Below the pieces are notes generated by a model, which did not search any database, was not told where the DNA came from, and was given only the letters and a program-made list of their open reading frames with translations. From the NCBI RefSeq assembly GCF_007341385.1, contig NZ_VJYD01000002.1:62001-126000 (forward strand): a stretch of DNA of 64,000 bases, given 5' to 3'. Source of the stretch: Flavobacterium daemonense. GTDB taxonomy: Bacteria > Bacteroidota > Bacteroidia > Flavobacteriales > Flavobacteriaceae. A program made the position numbers and the translations under genes. Below are positions 17,655 through 25,040 of the stretch, piece by piece; position 1 is the stretch's first letter, and every line of letters starts with the position of its first letter.

Positions 17655-19847
17655 TTAATTCCCTAATTGCAATTGATTTTTAACAAGTTCGAAATAATTT
17701 CCCTTTTGCTCAACAAGCGCAGAATGATTTCCAATTTCGATGATTTTCCCTTTATCCAAAACCACAATCTGATCGGCGTTCATAACTGTACTCAATCGAT
17801 GTGCGATTACAATAACTGTTTTGTTTTTAAAGAAAACATCCAGTTTCTGCATAATTTCTTTTTCATTATTGGCATCTAATGCGGAAGTTGCTTCATCAAA
17901 AAACAAAATTTCTGGGTTTTTATAAACTGCTCTTGCAATCAATAATCGCTGTTTTTGTCCGGTACTCATTCCAGTTCCTTCAGCACCAACTTTTGTATTA
18001 TAACCTAACGGAAGTTCGCTAATATAATCTTTAATATTAGCGACATCAGCAGCATAAACGAGCCTTTTCTTGTCAATTTTATCAACGCCAAAAGCTATGT
18101 TATTCGCAATTGTGTCACTAAAAATAAAACCTTCCTGCATAACCGCGCCAATATTTGATCGCCAAGCTTTTTGCGAAATATTTCTAAGCTGTGCATTTCC
18201 TATTGAAATTTCACCTTTTTCGGGTTCATAAAATTTCAAAAGCAACTTCATCAAAGTCGTTTTTCCGCTCCCACTTGTACCCACAATTGCAGTTACTTTA
18301 TTTGCCGGAATAACCAAATTCAAATCTTTTAAAACTGGAATATCGGATCCTAAATAACGATAACTTACATTTTTGATTTCGATATTGGCATCATACGGCA
18401 CTTCATTTGACTGATGATCTTCCTGTTGGGTTTCGTCTTCTTTTTCATGAATTTCAGATAATCGTGCCAATGATATTTTTGCGTCTTGCAGCTCTCTGAC
18501 AAACTCTATAAGTTGAGTAATAGGTCCGTTTAAACTCCCCACAATTGTACTGATTGCCAACATTACTCCAAGTGTGATTGAACCATCGATTACTAATTTT
18601 GCAGAAAGAAAAATGATGAAAATATTCTTCAATTCATTAATTACCGATGAACCAATTGTCTGACTTTGCTCTAAAACCAATCCTTTAATTGAAACCCTGA
18701 AAAGTCTCGCCTGCACATATTCCCATCCCCAACGTTTTTGCTTTTCCGCATTATGAAGCTTGATTTCCTGCATTCCGTTGATGAGTTCGATTACTTTGCT
18801 CTGCTCTTGCGAAACCTCAGCAAATCGCTTGTAATCCAAAACTTCGCGGCGTTTTAAAAAAAGCGTTATCCATCCGAAATACAACAAACTGCCGGCAAAA
18901 AAAACTAAAAAAATCTTCCAGTTAAAATAAGCCAGAACCGCTCCTAAAACGAACATATTGATAACGGAAAACAAAACACTCAAAGAAGATGTTGTGAGGA
19001 TTTTTTCAATTCGGCGATGATCATTTATACGCTGCAGAATATCTCCCGTCATTCGAACATCAAAAAAGGAAATAGGCAGATTCATCAATTTGATAAAAAA
19101 ATCTGAAATAAGTGAAATATTGATTCGTGTTGAAAGATGCAGTAAAATCCAACTTCTGATGAGCTCTAAACCTGTTCTTCCAGCGAAAAGAAATAATTGT
19201 GCAAAAAGAATGAGATAAATAAAATGAAGGTTTTGATTCTGGATTCCGACATCGACAATACTTTGCGTCAAAAATGGTGCAATGGCCATAATCAAACTGC
19301 TGGCAAACAAGCCAATGCTTAATTGTGCTAAATATGATTTATATCGCAAAACATATTGGGCCAATAAGCCAAATCCTATTCCTTTATTATCTTCTTTATC
19401 AAAATCTGACTGGAAGAATTTTGGGGTTGCTTCCATCAATAACGCAACGCCTTCTTTAGTATGCTCATCGGCATTATTTCCAATCCAAAATTTTAAAAAA
19501 TCCTTCTTATTGTATTCAAGTAAACCAAAACCTGGGTCCGAAATATAAAAAGTCTCCTTTTTTATTTTGTAAAGAACTACATAATGGTTTTTATTCCAAT
19601 GGAGTATACACGGCAGTGGAGCTTCTTCTAATCGTTCAACGCTTAATTTTACACCCAGCGTTCTAAAGCCCATTTTTTCGGCAGCATCACTCAAAAAAAG
19701 CAAATTGCTTCCTTCACGAGTTGTTTCGCTAGTATCGCGCAACTCCTGAATATTGATTGTTTTTCCGTAATGCTTAGCAATAATTTTTAAACAAGTTGGG
19801 CCACAATCTTTAAAGTCTGCTTGCTTATAATGCGTGAATTTTTTCAA
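17655..19847 (-). CDS. Peptidase-containing ABC transporter (C39 type)
   Basis: Cuts double-glycine leaders from small peptides and exports them. 730 residues. The N-terminal C39 peptidase has catalytic Cys15 in DCGPTCL, His88 in NKNHYVVLY and Asp104 in ISDPG, so it appears active. Six membrane helices lie at about 160-440, followed by the ATPase: Walker A GTSGSGKTT, signature MSTGQKQR (variant of LSGGQ), Walker B ILFFDEATSALD. Directly upstream are two small precursor genes with leaders of the right type (20165 and 20412), and downstream the HlyD-like adaptor. The system resembles bacteriocin exporters; whether the product is a toxin or a signal is not visible. Confidence 0.96.
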   Translation of the reverse strand: MKKFTHYKQADFKDCGPTCLKIIAKHYGKTINIQELRDTSETTREGSNLLFLSDAAEKMGFRTLGVKLSVERLEEAPLPCILHWNKNHYVVLYKIKKETFYISDPGFGLLEYNKKDFLKFWIGNNADEHTKEGVALLMEATPKFFQSDFDKEDNKGIGFGLLAQYVLRYKSYLAQLSIGLFASSLIMAIAPFLTQSIVDVGIQNQNLHFIYLILFAQLFLFAGRTGLELIRSWILLHLSTRINISLISDFFIKLMNLPISFFDVRMTGDILQRINDHRRIEKILTTSSLSVLFSVINMFVLGAVLAYFNWKIFLVFFAGSLLYFGWITLFLKRREVLDYKRFAEVSQEQSKVIELINGMQEIKLHNAEKQKRWGWEYVQARLFRVSIKGLVLEQSQTIGSSVINELKNIFIIFLSAKLVIDGSITLGVMLAISTIVGSLNGPITQLIEFVRELQDAKISLARLSEIHEKEDETQQEDHQSNEVPYDANIEIKNVSYRYLGSDIPVLKDLNLVIPANKVTAIVGTSGSGKTTLMKLLLKFYEPEKGEISIGNAQLRNISQKAWRSNIGAVMQEGFIFSDTIANNIAFGVDKIDKKRLVYAADVANIKDYISELPLGYNTKVGAEGTGMSTGQKQRLLIARAVYKNPEILFFDEATSALDANNEKEIMQKLDVFFKNKTVIVIAHRLSTVMNADQIVVLDKGKIIEIGNHSALVEQKGNYFELVKNQLQLGN

Positions 19848-19971
19848 TTTACATTAGTGGTTAATTACGTAGCAATTTAACATAATATTTCTTTAAACAA
19901 TAAAAAAAACAGAGAAGAAATAAATTCAACTCTGCTTATAAAAAAATGAAATTTCGATAAAATTAATTTCT

Positions 19972-20091
19972 CTAGGATCTGCCACTGGTCAACCTAACCA
20001 AAATAAAATCAACACAGCGGCCTTCTTCCTGAGAATCCCAACACCAATCATCAATATTGGGATATTTGCTCAATGTTCCACGATCGAGCGC
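19972..20091 (-). pseudogene. Orphan 39-codon frame resembling a mature peptide without leader
   Basis: Between the ABC gene and the precursor genes the minus strand has a 39-codon open stretch, ALDRGTLSKYPNIDDWCWD then SQEEGRCVDFILVRLTSGRS, with two cysteines nine residues apart. There is no ATG; a TTG at its seventh codon is the only candidate start. A stop codon sits immediately before the stretch and a run of nine A shortly before that. It could be the remnant of a third Cys-containing precursor whose leader was lost, or chance. Confidence 0.3.
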
Positions 20092-20164
20092 CTATAAATT
20101 CAAAAAAAAACATGACTAAATTTTTGATAAGGCTTTATATTGTTTTACTCTTATAATTTATTAT

Positions 20165-20356
20165 TTAGCAGCACAAACGTCCACTGCTGCAAATTCCTGG
20201 CGTTGTGTCCATCGGACAAATTCCGCCGGCTGGTATTAAAATGCAACCCGCTTCAATCGCCTGTATCCAGCATTCAGGAATTCCTCCTTTTATTGTTTTT
20301 TGCTCATTTTTACTTATTTTCTGAGCATGATCCAGATTTAAAAGTTTTTTTATCAT
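20165..20356 (-). CDS. Double-glycine leader peptide, six-cysteine core (precursor 1)
   Basis: 63 residues from the ATG at 20356, chosen because MIKKLLNLDHAQ then matches MLKNILNLEGVQ of the neighbouring precursor; ATGs two and four codons upstream are possible. The leader (25 residues) ends in EQKTIKGG, the cleavage signal for C39 peptidases. The 38-residue core has Cys at 4, 13, 22, 31, 37 and 38, so four cysteines are exactly nine apart and the chain ends in CC. Six cysteines suit three disulfides, and a VKOR-thioredoxin protein is encoded just upstream. Predicted to be cut and exported by the ABC transporter at 17655-19847. Activity unknown. Confidence 0.8.
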   Translation of the reverse strand: MIKKLLNLDHAQKISKNEQKTIKGGIPECWIQAIEAGCILIPAGGICPMDTTPGICSSGRLCC

Positions 20357-20411
20357 AATCATTAACATTTATTTCCAGATTAAAAAATCGCTGATTTAAG
20401 GCTTTAAAATA

Positions 20412-20609
20412 TTATCCGGCCACCAAAGTGTCGGCATAATTCATTTCTAGCGCAAAATACTCTGTACAATCTTCATACGACATTGATGACACGTAATCCC
20501 ATGCATTGCATCTTGAAGCTGTCTCCTTTACATGATTACCCATGATCATTTTTTGCTCGCTTACAGATACTTCCTGTACACCTTCTAGATTTAAAATATT
20601 TTTTAACAT
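20412..20609 (-). CDS. Leader peptide with GN in place of GG (precursor 2)
   Basis: 65 residues. Residues 1-25 are a leader parallel to that of precursor 1 (LNL, Q, S-x-x-EQK-x-I) but end in MGN where GG is expected. The core of 40 residues is acidic and aromatic and has two cysteines, in ASRCNAW and YEDCTEY. It lies 66 bases after the VKOR fusion gene and 55 bases before precursor 1, on the same strand, so the genes look like one operon. The changed cleavage site may alter or prevent processing. Confidence 0.75.
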   Translation of the reverse strand: MLKNILNLEGVQEVSVSEQKMIMGNHVKETASRCNAWDYVSSMSYEDCTEYFALEMNYADTLVAG

Positions 20610-20675
20610 AACGTTGATTTTTTCGTTTTGGGGTATTTATTCTCTTATTTTAAGACTATGTCTATTTTTTAAATT

Positions 20676-22235
20676 CTATGCTGTTTTTTCAAGAACTTCA
20701 ACTTCTTCAGCAAAATCATTCAAGAAATATTTTAATTCGCTCAGCTCATATTCGTTTGGAAATAATTTTTCATTTACGATTTTAACTGGTGTATAATTAA
20801 AATTATTCTTTGAGCACCATTCATATTGTTTATTGATTTCTTGGCTTATCATGATACTCACAGGTTCAACATGCCATTTTTTAAGCCATTTTTTTAGGCT
20901 CATTTTCTTAATATGCCAGTCAGAAATTGCTTCTACAGTTTTTCCTGGCGTAGCTCTGTTTATTGTCAATATTCTTTCAACAATAATTTTATATGGATTT
21001 TCAGTGTTTTCTGGATTTATATTGAACAAAACATTCAAATAAATTTTGTCCGGATATCTTAAAACAAGGTCAAAAGCTTCATGAAATGTTTTATGGCAGT
21101 GTTCACAACTTGGACTGATAATTACTGATAATTTGATAACTGCATTACGGTTTCCAAAATTCAAACCTCTCAATTCCTCCAAACCATCTATATATGGGAC
21201 CTTTTTTGCCAAGAAATTCAACAATGAGTAATTTCTCTTGAATTTTTTCAGCTCTTTAAGTGAATTTTCACTGCTTAATACATTTTTGATCATAGGTTTT
21301 ACTGCCAACCAAATTGGGATAAGAAATGCCAATGAAAAAACGAATGGAAATATACTCTCAAAACTAAAAGTCAGCGTAAACAAATCTGATGAAAACCAGA
21401 TACTGCTTTGTATTAGTATTAAAGATGAAATCACAAGACACATGACGCACCATTTTTGAAGTTCAAATTTTTGAATCCAAATTGATGAAACCACGATTGG
21501 AATAGCCAGAAGACTTAAAAACCCAATAAAAATTGCCGAATCTAAAGGCTGAATTAATATTGCGATAAAACTTGCTGTAAAAAACAATAATGGCAAATCA
21601 GAAAAACTGAACAACTTGTTTTCTGCTCCTTCAACAGAAGAATTTATAACAGAATTGCAAGACGAATTTGCGCTCAAATTGCAAAACTTAGCTATAATAC
21701 TGTTTTTAAAGCCCAATTTTTGCTGCGCAATAAAAATGCTTACAATAAATCCTAGCGTCGATGTTATTAAAAAAACCGTGCTAAATAAATTATAGTTGTT
21801 ATAAAAGAAAGACAGTCCTATTAAAAGAAAAAACGGCAAAGCATATTTTAACCAGTTGTATTCTACTTTTAAATTATCTCTTGCTATAACATTATTAGGT
21901 TCGATGGCAACAATAACCCCATTCCAGTCTAAAAGGAATTTTTCATAAGATATTTTTTGCGCTCCTTTTTTAATTGTAGTAATTCGAACATTGTTTTTAG
22001 CTTTTTCTACTAAAGCAAGTTCATCATTAAAGTAAGCTAAGAAATTTGAAGGCAAATCTACTATCTGTTCTTTTGGAACTCTGATGGCTGCATTTTCTAC
22101 TGACAACAAATCCAACGAATCTGTTATCGCAAACAAACTTGGATAATTCGGATGAGAAAGAAACAAGTCTTTAAACTCATTTTTTATATCCGAGTATCTG
22201 TTTATTTGAAGAAATTTTTGGACTAGCTTTAACAT
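20676..22235 (-). CDS. C39-like/VKOR/thioredoxin fusion protein
   Basis: 519 residues, predicted to form disulfides in exported peptides. Residues 1-115 look like a C39 peptidase domain that lost its Cys (no DCG motif) but keeps the general fold pattern ending in DWNGVIVAIEP. Residues 125-315 are the membrane VKOR domain with the four expected cysteines: Cys185 and Cys193 in the loop and Cys263/Cys266 in WCVMC. Residues 365-519 are a thioredoxin-like domain with SPSCEHCH. VKOR plus thioredoxin in one chain replaces the DsbB-DsbA pair. The start at 22235 (MLKLVQKF) is preferred over the ATG 12 codons upstream. It leads the operon of Cys-containing precursors. Confidence 0.85.
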   Translation of the reverse strand: MLKLVQKFLQINRYSDIKNEFKDLFLSHPNYPSLFAITDSLDLLSVENAAIRVPKEQIVDLPSNFLAYFNDELALVEKAKNNVRITTIKKGAQKISYEKFLLDWNGVIVAIEPNNVIARDNLKVEYNWLKYALPFFLLIGLSFFYNNYNLFSTVFLITSTLGFIVSIFIAQQKLGFKNSIIAKFCNLSANSSCNSVINSSVEGAENKLFSFSDLPLLFFTASFIAILIQPLDSAIFIGFLSLLAIPIVVSSIWIQKFELQKWCVMCLVISSLILIQSSIWFSSDLFTLTFSFESIFPFVFSLAFLIPIWLAVKPMIKNVLSSENSLKELKKFKRNYSLLNFLAKKVPYIDGLEELRGLNFGNRNAVIKLSVIISPSCEHCHKTFHEAFDLVLRYPDKIYLNVLFNINPENTENPYKIIVERILTINRATPGKTVEAISDWHIKKMSLKKWLKKWHVEPVSIMISQEINKQYEWCSKNNFNYTPVKIVNEKLFPNEYELSELKYFLNDFAEEVEVLEKTA

Positions 22236-22459
22236 CTTTTTTGATTGCTTTAAATCATAATTACAGTACAAAGATTGGGGTTTTTATCGAGAAAAAACGA
22301 CCGTTAGTAGACATTTTATCAATTATACTACATACAATTTATAAATTATAATAGTCATAGATTATATTGTAATTAATTGAAAATCAAATATTTGCAATGA
22401 TTTTTTTTATCCTAAAATTGTCAAAACCCAAATCTCGACCAAGCGTTTTCCTTTTTCTC

Positions 22460-22467
22460 TAGCTTTG
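22460..22467 (+). promoter_or_regulatory. -7-like element before the VRGG peptide genes
   Basis: TAGCTTTG matches TAnnTTTG and lies 28 bases before the first VRGG peptide gene. No TTG is present at the usual distance upstream, so this promoter may need an activator; the TPR/AraC regulator at 23127-24875 is a candidate by position only. Confidence 0.35.
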
Positions 22468-22495
22468 ACATATCAATAACTTAATTATTAGAAAC

Positions 22496-22681
22496 ATGGC
22501 AAATAAGACATTAAAATTCGAAGATTTTGAAACTGAAAAATTATCAAAGAAGGCACAAAAAGTAGTACGTGGCGGCGACGGTGAAATTGACCCACATGAT
22601 CCAGGTAAAGGAAGTGGAGGAAACGGAATCGAAGCGCAAGCTCAAGCGCAAAGAATTTCACAGCCAACAATATCACTATAA
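22496..22681 (+). CDS. VRGG leader peptide A (Cys-free)
   Basis: 61 residues. Leader of 27 residues with FEDFETEKLSKKAQKVVRGG, followed by DGEIDPHDPGKGSGGNG and a Gln/Ala-rich tail. It contains no cysteine. The leader is unlike those of the two Cys-containing precursors (no LNL or EQK) but ends in a GG site that a C39 exporter could cut. First of three tandem related genes, divergent from the VKOR operon. I do not recognise a named family; an Asp/Gly/Pro-rich exported peptide is the best description. Confidence 0.7.
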   Translation: MANKTLKFEDFETEKLSKKAQKVVRGGDGEIDPHDPGKGSGGNGIEAQAQAQRISQPTISL

Positions 22682-22697
22682 CCTTAATATATAATAT

Positions 22698-22844
22698 ATG
22701 AAAACTATAAAAACAAAATTCGAAGATTTTGAAACTGAAAAATTATCAAAGAAAGCACAAAAAGTAGTACGTGGCGGTGACGGTCCAATTGATCCTCATG
22801 ATCCAGGAAAATGGAGCAGTGGAAACGGGATTGAAGGACAATAA
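22698..22844 (+). CDS. VRGG leader peptide B (Cys-free)
   Basis: 48 residues, 16 bases behind peptide A. From KFEDFETEK to VVRGGDG it is identical to peptide A, and the DNA differs there at only a few synonymous positions, so this is a recent tandem duplication. The core is DGPIDPHDPGKWSSGNGIEGQ with A's C-terminal Gln-rich tail missing. Too short for a default gene finder, but the start, spacing and conservation support it. Confidence 0.72.
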   Translation: MKTIKTKFEDFETEKLSKKAQKVVRGGDGPIDPHDPGKWSSGNGIEGQ

Positions 22845-22887
22845 AAAATTTACAATAATATTACTATAAACCTAAATAAATTCAATT

Positions 22888-23025
22888 ATGAAAACTATAA
22901 AAACAAATTTTAAAGATTTTGAAGCTGATAAATTATCAGTAAAACAACAAAAAGCAGTACGCGGTGGTGATGATGAAATCAATCCACCTAACGATCCAGG
23001 AAAAGGAAGAGGAGGAAATGGATAA
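22888..23025 (+). CDS. VRGG leader peptide C (Cys-free)
   Basis: 45 residues, 43 bases behind peptide B. The first six residues MKTIKT are shared with B; the leader FKDFEADKLSVKQQKAVRGG is diverged, and the core DDEINPPNDPGKGRGGNG keeps the acidic start, the DPGKG segment and the GGNG end. The divergence shows purifying selection on leader end and core ends rather than mere copying. A hairpin terminator follows at 23054. Confidence 0.7.
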   Translation: MKTIKTNFKDFEADKLSVKQQKAVRGGDDEINPPNDPGKGRGGNG

Positions 23026-23053
23026 AACCTTTCTCTGAACTGATTTATAAAGC

Positions 23054-23084
23054 AAAAAAGACTGGAATAATTCCAGTCTTTTTT
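23054..23084. terminator. Bidirectional terminator after the VRGG peptide genes
   Basis: Stem GACTGG/CCAGTC extended by AAT/ATT, with an A-run before and a T-run after. It separates the convergent peptide genes and TPR/AraC gene. Confidence 0.85.
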
Positions 23085-23126
23085 GTTTTGAGTTTATAAA
23101 ATGTAGTATTTGAAAATATATTTATC

Positions 23127-24875
23127 CTAAATGTTGCTAGCAAATTGAGCCGGAGAAACACCAGTCCGTTTACGAAATGATTTTGCAAATGAAACTGCAT
23201 TTTTAAAACCAACACTTTCTGCGATTGCCTGTGTTGAATATTTTCGGTACATATGATTGGTAATCATTTCATTGATTACATAATTAATTTTCAACTCATT
23301 TGAATATTCTCCAAATGATTTGCCAAATCGCTTATTTACAACATAAGATAAATAAGTTGTATTGGTTTTGATTTTCTTGGCCACATAAGGCAAAGTAAAA
23401 TCCGCATTGAGATATTCGAGTTTGTTTTCTAGTGCTAATAATTTTTCTACGATTTTGTTTTCCTTCGCTTCGTCAATACTTAAATTAGCATTTTCCTTTT
23501 TAAAATGAATTTCTTCAGTTTCTAAATTCTCAATGGCTTCAACTGCAATGGGAGGGTTTTCTTTTTTCTCCAAATTAGCTTTAAACTCCTCAATTAAGGC
23601 ATTCATTTTTTTATGCGCCTTGTTTTTATCTCGAATATTCTTGATGAGAAAAAATACAATTCCCAATACGAGCAGTACATAAAAAACTTTTAATGCTTTA
23701 TTTATTAAAACGTCATATTTATATTTTTCCTGAATAGTTAGCATTTCTGCACTCAAATCTTCTACTCCTAATTTATAATTGACTTCCTGCGCCTCGTCTC
23801 TTAGTTTTGCCTCAGATTTTTCATACGTATTCAAATAGATTTTTGAATGCGAATAGGCGTCATCTGGTTTGTTCATTGCACTATAAATCTTAGCTTGAAG
23901 ATAATTTGACTTCAAATAACTCGCATTCAGAGATTTATTTTTTAAAGAAATAGAATCAACTTTCTTTAAGCAAACCAAAGCCTTATCGTATTTTTTACTG
24001 TAAAAATATAAATCTCCTAAATTGTAATTGGCAATCTGATACAGTTCGTCCGAATTATTTTGCTTTGCTAAAAATAAGATATCATAATACGTTTTTTCAG
24101 CGTTTTCATAATCATTTTTCATCAGATAAATATTCCCTAAACTCATTTTTGCCACAATTTTATTACGAACAAAATTTTGAGAATACGTAACTGCTTTTTT
24201 GTAAAAATATTCCGCCGAGTCAAGCAAATACTTCTTGTCACGGTCTTTCATATAATATCCTTCGTAAGAACCTCCTAAATCTAAATTAATGTTGCTTTTG
24301 CTGTTTTGAAACTGCTCTTTCGGATATACACTTTCGTTTTTATCAATAAAATCATTATTTTGCCTCAAATTCTTTATTGAAAGCTGATAGTTCCCAACTT
24401 CCTCATTAATAAGCGCTATATTGCTTTTAAATTTAACTATTTGAATAATATCCTTAACTTCGATAGAAAACTTGATCCCTTTTTGATAATTTTCAAGCGC
24501 CGCACTCAAATTACCTCTTCTCCATTCCGTCATACCTCGATAATTATAAAGATAAGCCGCGAGCTTGGTTTTTTCTGAAGACTCAGGCATTTTACTTAAA
24601 TATTGAAATCCTTTTTTAGAAGTTTCCTCAGACTTGGCAAGGTTGCCTTTCATTTGATACAAATAAGAAGCGGCACCATTAGCAAAAGCTAGGTGCTTAT
24701 TATTGTTCGATTTCATCAATTCCTTAGCATATACAAGACCTTGGTCGACATTGTCATTAAAACTAAATCGAATTTTATCTTGCAGGTCTAAGTATTCCTG
24801 TTCGCTAATTTGAGTTTGCTGGGCAAAACTCGCATTAAAAACAAGAAAAAATAAAAAAGAGATGATTAGCCTCAT
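23127..24875 (-). CDS. Membrane TPR regulator with AraC-type DNA-binding domain
   Basis: 582 residues from the ATG at 24875, chosen because MRLIISFLFFLVFNASFAQQ is a standard signal peptide; an ATG 14 codons upstream would bury it. The periplasmic part (about 20-390) is made of tetratricopeptide repeats (for example KSEETSKKGFQYL and AALENYQKGIKFS). One membrane helix follows (VFYVLLVLGIVFFLI), then a coiled-coil linker and a C-terminal AraC helix-turn-helix pair with TQAIAESVGFKNAVSFAKSFRKRTGVSPAQF. This layout lets an outside signal act on a cytoplasmic DNA-binding domain. It converges with the VRGG peptide genes and may regulate that locus; this is inference from position. Confidence 0.9.
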   Translation of the reverse strand: MRLIISFLFFLVFNASFAQQTQISEQEYLDLQDKIRFSFNDNVDQGLVYAKELMKSNNNKHLAFANGAASYLYQMKGNLAKSEETSKKGFQYLSKMPESSEKTKLAAYLYNYRGMTEWRRGNLSAALENYQKGIKFSIEVKDIIQIVKFKSNIALINEEVGNYQLSIKNLRQNNDFIDKNESVYPKEQFQNSKSNINLDLGGSYEGYYMKDRDKKYLLDSAEYFYKKAVTYSQNFVRNKIVAKMSLGNIYLMKNDYENAEKTYYDILFLAKQNNSDELYQIANYNLGDLYFYSKKYDKALVCLKKVDSISLKNKSLNASYLKSNYLQAKIYSAMNKPDDAYSHSKIYLNTYEKSEAKLRDEAQEVNYKLGVEDLSAEMLTIQEKYKYDVLINKALKVFYVLLVLGIVFFLIKNIRDKNKAHKKMNALIEEFKANLEKKENPPIAVEAIENLETEEIHFKKENANLSIDEAKENKIVEKLLALENKLEYLNADFTLPYVAKKIKTNTTYLSYVVNKRFGKSFGEYSNELKINYVINEMITNHMYRKYSTQAIAESVGFKNAVSFAKSFRKRTGVSPAQFASNI

Positions 24876-24986
24876 TAATTTGTTTTTGGATACCAAAAAT
24901 AACGTATAAATTTTCAATATACTAAAATTTATTTGCTATAGTCTTGTTAATTTTACAACAAAATTAAAAAAATGTAACAATTTATC

Positions 24987-25019
24987 TTTGTTTTGTTATA
25001 TTTTTATTACGTAAATTTG
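24987..25019 (+). promoter_or_regulatory. Promoter of the acyl-CoA dehydrogenase gene
   Basis: TTTG at 24987-24990, 21 bases, TAAATTTG at 25012-25019, matching the Flavobacterium consensus. The start codon follows 21 bases later. Confidence 0.55.
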
Positions 25020-25040
25020 TTTCTGTAAAACACATCAAAA

